Assembly (NCBI GenBank): GCA_934597345.1
Contig: CAKTRJ010000001.1
Span: 48,660 to 112,659, forward strand
DNA length: 64,000 nt
Direction: 5' to 3'
Source of the DNA: an uncultured Oscillospiraceae bacterium
Lineage (GTDB): Bacteria > Bacillota > Clostridia > Oscillospirales > Oscillospiraceae
Each line of letters starts with the position of its first letter. The stretch's first letter is position 1. The notes under the pieces were generated by a model. It saw only the letters and a list, made by a program, of their open reading frames with translations. It ran no database searches and was not told where the DNA came from. Shown one piece after another: positions 57,998 to 64,000 of this stretch. The position numbers and the translations under genes are program-made.

Positions 57998-58641
57998 AGC
58001 TCATTTTCGTCATCATCGGCATAGCGGCCGTTGTGCTGCTGCTGGGCTATCTGCTGGGCTGCTTCAACGGCTCGGTGATGGTGTCCCATTTCGTCATCAA
58101 GGACGATGTGCGTGCCCACGGCAGCGGCAACGCGGGCCTGACCAACTTTTACCGCACCTACGGCGCGAAATACGCCCTTGGCGTCATCGCGCTGGACATG
58201 GGCAAGACCGTTGTGGCGGGCCTGATCGGCGGGTTTTTGATGGATTTCGCCGCAGGTGACTGGACGCTGGGGCTGCTGCTGGCCGGTGTGGGCTGTGAGC
58301 TGGGCCACATGTTCCCCGCCTTTTACGGCTTCAAGGGCGGCAAGGGCATCCTGTGCGGCGGCACGCTGGCGTGGATGCTGGGCTGGAAGGTGGGCCTTGT
58401 GGCCTGGGGCCTGTTCGCGGCGCTGTGGCTGCTGAGCAAGTATGTGTCCCTGGGCTCTGTGGCGGCGGGCGTCAGCCTGACGGTGTCCGTGTTCCTGTTC
58501 TACGGCCACAACTGGCTGTATACGGCGCTGGCATTCGTCATTTCCGTGCTGGTGGTCTGGTGCCACCGGGAGAACATCGACCGTCTGCTCCATGGCACGG
58601 AGCGGAAGTTCAAATGGCACTCCGGCCCGCCGAAGGAGTAA
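57994..58641 (+). CDS. plsY: Glycerol-3-phosphate acyltransferase PlsY
   Basis: A 215-residue membrane acyltransferase that uses acyl-phosphate to make lysophosphatidic acid, the first step of phospholipid synthesis. Family motifs: GSGNAGLTNFYRTYG, FKGGKGI and a third region near CHRENIDRL. Five or more membrane spans. It starts at an ATGA overlap with der, a common Firmicute pairing. Confidence 0.95.
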   Translation: MKLIFVIIGIAAVVLLLGYLLGCFNGSVMVSHFVIKDDVRAHGSGNAGLTNFYRTYGAKYALGVIALDMGKTVVAGLIGGFLMDFAAGDWTLGLLLAGVGCELGHMFPAFYGFKGGKGILCGGTLAWMLGWKVGLVAWGLFAALWLLSKYVSLGSVAAGVSLTVSVFLFYGHNWLYTALAFVISVLVVWCHRENIDRLLHGTERKFKWHSGPPKE

Positions 58642-58657
58642 AGGAAAGAGACAGATT

Positions 58658-58778
58658 CAAAGCCTCCCTCTGTGAGGGAGGTGGCTCGGCGCAAGCCGAG
58701 ACGGAGGGAGAGAATAAAAGCTCAGATTCTCTCCCCCAGTCAGCTTCGCTGACAGCCCCCTCTCAGAGGGGGCCTTGG
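58658..58778. repeat. MITE-like palindromic repeat element
   Basis: About 120 bp with imperfect terminal inverted repeats (CAAAGCCTCCCTCTG and CAGAGGGGGCCTTGG, about 12 of 15 positions pairing) and internal stems GGCTCGGC/GCCGAG, AGTCAGC/GCTGAC. No coding frame. The end matches the hairpin at 7280-7307. Confidence 0.7.
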
Positions 58779-58824
58779 GTATGCACCCCCATATTCCCCC
58801 ATACATACAGAAAGGAAAGCTTCC

Positions 58825-59790
58825 ATGAAACACAATCAAGTACGCCAGGTGCTGTTTCCCATTCTGGCCGCCCTCATCTGGGGCACCGCTTTTGTGGCGC
58901 AGGATCTGTGCGCCGACGCCATCGACACCTTTACCTTCAACGCCATCCGCTCCTATATCGCGGTGGTGGCGCTGCTGGTGCTGATCGTCATTTTTGACGC
59001 CGTCAACAAGAACAAGCCCAGCCTGACCGCCATCCAGCGCAAGGCCGCCAACTGCCAGATGTGGTTCGGCGGTATCTGCTGCGGTACGGCGCTGGCGGTG
59101 GCCTCCAACTTCCAGCAGGCGGGTCTTGCCGCCGGTACAGACGCCGGTAAGGCGGGCTTCATCACCGCCCTGTATGTGGTGCTGGTGCCGGTGTTCGGCC
59201 TGTTCTTCAAGCGGAAGGTCAATCTGGCCACATGGATCGCCGTGGTGCTGTCGGTGATCGCGCTGTATCTGCTGTGCATCAAGGGTGACTTCTCTCTGGC
59301 TCCCGGCGATCTGCTGGTGCTGGTGTGCGCCCTGTGCTTCGCCATTCACATTCTGGTGATCGACCACTTTACCGCCACTGTGGACGGCCTGAAGCTTAGC
59401 TGCGTGCAGTTCTTTGTGGCAGCGGTGTGGGCCACCATTGCCAAGGTGGTGTGCGTGATCCTGGGCATGAACGGCACCGGCGACGTGTCTGCGGCAACCT
59501 CCATCTTCGCCGCGCCTGACTGGAACGCCATTCTGGGCTGCGCGCTGCCCATTCTGTATGTGGGTATCTTCTCCTCCGGCGTGGGCTATACCCTGCAAAT
59601 TCTGGCCCAGAAGGACTCCAACCCCACGGTGGTCACCATCCTGCTGAGTCTGGAGAGCGTGTTTGCCGTGATCGCGGGCGCCATCATCCTGCACCAGCAG
59701 ATGAGCGTGCGGGAGTACGTCGGCTGTGTCATCATGTTTGCCGCCGTCGTTCTGGCCCAGATCCAGTTCCCCGAAAAGAAGAAGGCATAA
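58825..59790 (+). CDS. EamA/DMT-family transporter
   Basis: A 321-residue membrane protein with ten predicted spans in two EamA repeats. Start of the first: FPILAALIWGTAFVAQDLC; the second ends with LLSLESVFAVIAGAIILHQQMSVREYVGCVIMFAAV, the usual EamA signature. Such proteins export metabolites or amino acids; the substrate is unknown. It follows the MITE-like repeat and a GAAAGGAAAG ribosome site. Confidence 0.92.
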   Translation: MKHNQVRQVLFPILAALIWGTAFVAQDLCADAIDTFTFNAIRSYIAVVALLVLIVIFDAVNKNKPSLTAIQRKAANCQMWFGGICCGTALAVASNFQQAGLAAGTDAGKAGFITALYVVLVPVFGLFFKRKVNLATWIAVVLSVIALYLLCIKGDFSLAPGDLLVLVCALCFAIHILVIDHFTATVDGLKLSCVQFFVAAVWATIAKVVCVILGMNGTGDVSAATSIFAAPDWNAILGCALPILYVGIFSSGVGYTLQILAQKDSNPTVVTILLSLESVFAVIAGAIILHQQMSVREYVGCVIMFAAVVLAQIQFPEKKKA

Positions 59791-59806
59791 ATCCGCAAAT
59801 ACAAGC

Positions 59807-59843
59807 AAAAAAAGATGACCGGTCAAACCGGTCATCTTTTTTT
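59807..59843. terminator. Bidirectional terminator between EamA and polC
   Basis: Stem AAAAAAAGATGACCGG with CCGGTCATCTTTTTT, loop TCAAA; U-runs on both strands. Confidence 0.9.
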
Positions 59844-59848
59844 CGTTC

Positions 59849-62800
59849 TCAGAAGAAGCTGACCTGACTGGTCTCCGCCATACCGGCAAAGGTACCCAGT
59901 GCCTTCAGCTGCTCGATATGGGTCTTACTGAGCTTGTTGCAGGTGGTGGAGAACTCCTCGATGGAGATGAAATCCTTGCCCTTGCGCTGCTCCACCGTGG
60001 CCAGGGCCGCCGCCTCGCCCAGACCGTGTACCGACACGAAGGGTGGCAGCAGGCCGTTCTCCGTGATGATGAAGTGGGTAGCGTCGGACTTGTAGATGTC
60101 GATGGTGTCAAAGTGGAAGCCCCGGAGATAGAACTCGTAGCACACCTCCAGCGTCACCATCAGATCCTGTTCCACGTTGGTGGCGTCCTTGTTGTTTTCG
60201 ATCTCCCGGATCTTCCGCTTCACCGCGTCCAGTCCAGCGCAGCAGTACTCCGCGTCGAAGGCCTTGGCCCGGATGGAGAAGAAGGTGGCATAGAAGGCCA
60301 GCGGCTTATGCACCTTGAACCACGCGATGCGGAAGGCCATCGTTACATAAGCAACGGCGTGGGCCTTGGGGAACAGATAGCCGATCTTGGCCAAAGACTC
60401 GATGTACCAGTCCGGCACATTGTGCTCCCGCATGGCCTCCTCCCAGCCGTCCTCAAAACCCTTTTTCTTCACTTTGCCCTTACGGACGGCCTCCATGATC
60501 TTGAAGCTCATCTTGGGGTCAAGGCCCATGGAGATCAGATACAGCATGATATCGTCACGGCAGCCCACCGTCTCCAGGACGGTGGCTGTACCGCTGACGA
60601 TCAGCTCGCGGGCGTTGCCCAGCCACACGTCGGTGCCGTGGGAGAAGCCGGACAGACGCACCAGCGTGTTGAAGTTGGTGGGCTGGGTGTCCACCAGCAT
60701 CTGGCGGGTAAAGTGGGTATTGAATTCCGGGATGGCCACGGCGCCGGTAGGGCCGAGGATCTCGTCATTCTCATATCCCAGCACCCTGGAGGAGATGAAG
60801 ATGGACATGGTGTCCGGATCGTCCAGCGGGATCTGGCGGGCGTTGACGCCGGTGAGATCCTCCATGTACTTGATCATGGTGGGGTCATCGTGTCCCAGCA
60901 TGTCCAGCTTCAGCAGGTTATCCTCCATGCAGTGGTATTCAAAATGGGTGGTGACGGTGTCGCTGCCCGCGTCGTCGGCAGGGTGCTGCACGGCGGTGAA
61001 ATCCTCCACGTCCATGTCGTCAGGCACCACCACCAGACCGCCGGGGTGCTGGCCCGTGGTGCGGCGCACGCCCACGCAGCCCTGGGTCAGGCGGTTCATC
61101 TCCGCGTTGGAGGCAGTCTCGCCCTTCTCCTCCAGATACTTCTTTACCATGCCGAAGGCGGTCTTTTCCGCCAGCGTACCGATGGTACCGGCTCGGAACA
61201 CCTGGGTGGCGCCGAACATCTCGATGGCGTGGCGGTGAGCGCGGGCCTGATACTCGCCGGAGAAGTTCAGGTCGATATCGGGCACCTTTCCGCCGCCGTA
61301 GCCCAGGAAGGTCTCGAAGGGGATGTCAAAGCCGTCCTTTTTCAGCTTCGTGCCGCATTTGGGGCACATCTTGTCGGGCATATCCGCGCCGCAGCCGTAC
61401 TGGGGATCGGTCTGGAATTCCACATACTGGCACTCCGGACAGTAGTAGTGAGGCGGCAGGGAGTTCACCTCGGTAATGCCGGACATATAGGCCACCAGCG
61501 AGGAGCCCACGGAGCCTCGTGAGCCCACCAGATAGCCATTTTCCAGGCTCCGCTGCACCAGCTTCTGGGCGGACATGTACACCACGTCGTACTTGCCCAG
61601 AATACTGTTCAGCTCCACGTTCAGGCGATCCACGATCAGCTGGGGCGGGTTCTCGCCGTACATGGCGTGGCACTTGCTCCATACCCGGTCATACAGCTCC
61701 TGCTCGGAGTTTTCAAGGCGCGGCGGGAACAGCTGGCCCGGCGGCAGCAGTTCGATCTCCTCAATGAGGTCGGCAATCTTTCGTGGGTTGTCGATGACCA
61801 CCTCGTGGGCCTTTTCCACGCCCAGATAGGAGAATTCCTCCAGCATCTCGTCGGTGGTCTTGAAATAGATGGGCAGCGGTGCGTCGGCGTCGGAGAATTT
61901 CTTGCTGGCCAGCAGGATATGGCGGTAGATCTCATCCTCCGGCTCCTGAAAATGCACGTCGCCGGTGGCGCACACCGGCTTGCCCAGCTCCTCGCCCAGA
62001 CGGACGATGGTGCGGTTGAAGTCCCGCAGCTCCTCCTCCGACTGCACGTCGCCGTTGCGCAGCATGAACATGTTGTTGCAGATGGGCTGGATCTCCAGAT
62101 AGTCATAAAAGCTGGCGATCCGCTTCAGCTCGGCCCATTCCCGGTGCTCGGATACCGCCCGGAACAGCTCGCCCGCCTCGCAGGCGGAGCCGATGATCAG
62201 CCCCTCCCGGTGGGCCACCAGCTCCGTCTTGGGAATGGTGGGCACACGGTGGAAATACTTCAGGTTGGAGGCGCTGATCAGCTGATACAGGTGCTTCAGG
62301 CCCAGCTTGTTCTTGGCCAGAATGATGATGTGCTTGGGGAAGCGGTTGGAGCGGCTGCCCTGGGGCCGCAGGCGGGTCATCCGGCCGTTGATCTGCTGGA
62401 TATGGTCGATGTGCAGCTCATTGCGCATCTTCTCAAAGAAGGGGATTAGCATATAGCCCACCATCCCGGCGTCGTCCGACGCCCGGTGGTGGTTGAAGGC
62501 GGGCAGGTCAAGGTGCTCCGCTACAATGTCCAGCTTGTACTTATGCAGCTCCGGCAGCAGGTTCTGGGCCAGGATCAGCGTGTCGATATAGGTAGGGTCA
62601 AAGGGCAGGCCCACCTTTTTGCAGCCGGCCCGGATGAAGCTGATGTCAAAGGGCGCGTTGTGGGCGGCCAGCGGACGGCCATCCACGAACTTCAAGAACG
62701 CCGTCAGCGCCTCCTTCAGCGAGGGCGCGTCCGCCAGCATGGCGTCGGTGATGCCGGTCAGGCCGATGATCTCCGGTGTCAGGCGGCGGTGGGGGTTCAC

Positions 62801-63796
62801 GAAGGTCTGGAAGGTGTCGGTGATCTGGCCGTTCTTCAGCACCACCGCGCCGATCTCGGTGATGGCCTCGGTGGTGACCTTCAGGCCCGTGGTCTCGATA
62901 TCGAAGCAGACGATCTCGTCCTCAAAGGGCTGATCCTGCTGGCCGTGAACGGCGATGCGGTCGTCCAGATTGTTGACGAAGTAGCCCTCTACGCCGTAGA
63001 GGATCTTGATCTTCCCCGCGTTATGCCATGCGTCGGGGAAGGACTGCACCACGCCGTGGTCGGTGATGGCGATGGCCGGGTGGCCCCATGCCGCCGCCTG
63101 CTTGATGACGCTGGCGGTATCGGTCAGTGCGTCCATGTTGGACATGCGGGTGTGGAGATGCAGCTCCACCCGCTTCTCGGGGCTGGTATCCTTGCGGCCC
63201 TCGTGGCCGATCTTGGCGATGCTCAGGGGCCGCAGCTGCACGTCCTTGCCGTCGCGGGTCAGCTCCACCACGCCCTGCAGGCGCAGCCACATGCCGGGGT
63301 TGATGAGGCCCGCCAGCGGCTTTGCCTCCTTTTCGTCCATGTATTTGCGCACGGTGACGCTTCCGGCATAGTCGGTCATGTCAAAGGTCAGGCACCACAG
63401 GCCCGGCCGCCGCGTCTCGTACATCTCGGCGGCAAAGACCTTGCCCTCCACCACGATGGCGCCCATCTTGGGGTTCAGATCCACCATGGGGATGGCCTTG
63501 CCCTTGATGGGCTTGCCCATCAGCAGCTCACCGCCGCCGGCCTTTTTGGCGGCGGCCTGGGGCGTCTGCACCGTCAGCCGCAGGTGGCGCAGGTCATACT
63601 CCTGCATCAGCAGCTGGCGTATCGTCTCCTGCGCGGCATCCGGCAGCGCCTCGCCGCACTGGATCTCCAGCTCCATGGCGCGGTTCTCCCGATCCAGCAC
63701 GCCGCCGGTCACCGCTGCGTCATGCAGCAGCAGCCGCAGCTCACGGGGCGGCACGAAGCGGTCAAAAAAATCAAAAAACGGTATTTTATCCGTCAT
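59849..63796 (-). CDS. polC: DNA polymerase III alpha subunit, PolC type
   Basis: A 1315-residue replicative polymerase. The start at 63796 (MTDKIPFFDFFDRF) follows AAGGATG; a longer frame has none. Order: N-terminal region, OB-like domain, PHP domain (ELHLHTRMSNMDALT) interrupted by a DEDDh proofreading exonuclease (CFDIETTGLKVT...AHNAPFDISFI), the zinc-binding segment CPECQ...CPKCG, polymerase motifs PDIDLNFSGEYQ and the helix-hairpin-helix C-terminus. It ends QVSFF, a sliding-clamp-binding motif. It is about 100 residues shorter than Bacillus PolC (~1437), mainly at the N-terminus. Confidence 0.97.
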   Translation of the reverse strand: MTDKIPFFDFFDRFVPPRELRLLLHDAAVTGGVLDRENRAMELEIQCGEALPDAAQETIRQLLMQEYDLRHLRLTVQTPQAAAKKAGGGELLMGKPIKGKAIPMVDLNPKMGAIVVEGKVFAAEMYETRRPGLWCLTFDMTDYAGSVTVRKYMDEKEAKPLAGLINPGMWLRLQGVVELTRDGKDVQLRPLSIAKIGHEGRKDTSPEKRVELHLHTRMSNMDALTDTASVIKQAAAWGHPAIAITDHGVVQSFPDAWHNAGKIKILYGVEGYFVNNLDDRIAVHGQQDQPFEDEIVCFDIETTGLKVTTEAITEIGAVVLKNGQITDTFQTFVNPHRRLTPEIIGLTGITDAMLADAPSLKEALTAFLKFVDGRPLAAHNAPFDISFIRAGCKKVGLPFDPTYIDTLILAQNLLPELHKYKLDIVAEHLDLPAFNHHRASDDAGMVGYMLIPFFEKMRNELHIDHIQQINGRMTRLRPQGSRSNRFPKHIIILAKNKLGLKHLYQLISASNLKYFHRVPTIPKTELVAHREGLIIGSACEAGELFRAVSEHREWAELKRIASFYDYLEIQPICNNMFMLRNGDVQSEEELRDFNRTIVRLGEELGKPVCATGDVHFQEPEDEIYRHILLASKKFSDADAPLPIYFKTTDEMLEEFSYLGVEKAHEVVIDNPRKIADLIEEIELLPPGQLFPPRLENSEQELYDRVWSKCHAMYGENPPQLIVDRLNVELNSILGKYDVVYMSAQKLVQRSLENGYLVGSRGSVGSSLVAYMSGITEVNSLPPHYYCPECQYVEFQTDPQYGCGADMPDKMCPKCGTKLKKDGFDIPFETFLGYGGGKVPDIDLNFSGEYQARAHRHAIEMFGATQVFRAGTIGTLAEKTAFGMVKKYLEEKGETASNAEMNRLTQGCVGVRRTTGQHPGGLVVVPDDMDVEDFTAVQHPADDAGSDTVTTHFEYHCMEDNLLKLDMLGHDDPTMIKYMEDLTGVNARQIPLDDPDTMSIFISSRVLGYENDEILGPTGAVAIPEFNTHFTRQMLVDTQPTNFNTLVRLSGFSHGTDVWLGNARELIVSGTATVLETVGCRDDIMLYLISMGLDPKMSFKIMEAVRKGKVKKKGFEDGWEEAMREHNVPDWYIESLAKIGYLFPKAHAVAYVTMAFRIAWFKVHKPLAFYATFFSIRAKAFDAEYCCAGLDAVKRKIREIENNKDATNVEQDLMVTLEVCYEFYLRGFHFDTIDIYKSDATHFIITENGLLPPFVSVHGLGEAAALATVEQRKGKDFISIEEFSTTCNKLSKTHIEQLKALGTFAGMAETSQVSFF

Positions 63797-63854
63797 AATT
63801 TCATCCTTTTCTCTGTGGTGGGTGGTTTTGGAAATCGGTGGCCGGTCGACACGC

Positions 63855-63994
63855 CGCGGCGGCATGTGGGGAGCGATCCGAGCGCTGCCAGTGGCAGATA
63901 CAGCGAGGTGAGCGAGTGGCAGCGGTCACAATTTCGGCGGCTTTGATGCCGCTGTGAAATTGGGGGCACCGCAACAGGGTCATGCCGCCCTACG
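63855..63994. repeat. Dispersed hairpin repeat, copy 3 (long form)
   Basis: Outer arms GCGGCATG (about 63859-63868) and CATGCCGCCCTACG (63981-63994) match copies 1 and 2. Between them lie ~110 nt not found in the short copies, including the inverted repeats GCTGCCAGTGGCAG and TCACAATTTC...GAAATT. It lies just upstream of polC; the window ends inside or beside it. Confidence 0.7.
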
Positions 63995-64000
63995 AAGTTC

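Overview
The window is a GC-rich stretch of bacterial chromosome, most likely from a gut-type Clostridia (Oscillospiraceae-like, Oscillibacter/Flavonifractor/Lawsonibacter neighbourhood). This is inferred from Gram-positive markers: PolC-type DNA polymerase III, a PolA with a degenerate proofreading domain, DUF1292, PlsY, a PBP1A/DacF pair, a GerMN lipoprotein, BlaI/BlaR1 pairs and MsmX-dependent-type sugar ABC genes. Promoters are canonical sigma-A (TTGACA-17-TATAAT), ribosome binding sites are AGGAGG-like, and hairpin-rich dispersed repeats typical of these genomes occur. No rRNA, CRISPR array, transposase or prophage is visible. The species is not determinable from the sequence alone.

Layout. 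1-7.3 kb: two tandem BlaI/MecI repressor - BlaR1-like metalloprotease sensor modules with very large, different extracytoplasmic C-termini, then a small two-pass membrane protein. 7.3-10.1 kb: an apparently leaderless TetR regulator, a holin-like membrane protein, and a uracil permease preceded by a 24-codon leader peptide and an intrinsic terminator that together resemble a pyrBI-type UTP attenuator. 10.2-16.3 kb: a maltodextrin-type locus on the minus strand (LacI regulator, solute-binding lipoprotein, two permeases, 4-alpha-glucanotransferase) with no ATPase gene. 16.5-25.2 kb: NUDIX hydrolase, YgjP-like metalloprotease, a DUF2156-GNAT fusion, a LysR regulator, proC, a frameshifted DUF554 gene, tcdA, a membrane-anchored PrsA/parvulin foldase, a structured non-coding RNA candidate and DUF1292.

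25.5-34 kb is largely cell-envelope: PBP1A, a SLOG protein, a TSCPD protein, an RluA synthase, DacF, and a response regulator - histidine kinase - GerMN lipoprotein operon with the same gene order as actinobacterial mtrA-mtrB-lpqB. 34-41 kb: tsaD-rimI-polA, an MFS and an AEC transporter, then a gene-free AT-rich stretch with a DnaA-box cluster upstream of tRNA-Thr(CGT). 41.3-49 kb: iscU-iscS, an XRE regulator/membrane-protein operon, a MarR-MATE efflux operon with paired operators, a C39-like protein and cupin, a macro-like/NADAR fusion and DIP1984. 49-64 kb: threonine deaminase, an E2-like acyltransferase overlapping an acyl-adenylating enzyme, an RluA synthase, DUF177-rpmF, a PDZ/radical-SAM/DUF512 protein, der-plsY, an EamA transporter and polC.

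The most interesting items are the leader-peptide/terminator upstream of the uracil permease, the structured RNA near 24.6-24.8 kb, the MtrAB-LpqB-like operon, the expanded BlaR1-like sensors, the DnaA-box cluster and the NADAR fusion. Everything here was read by eye; no database search or folding program was run.
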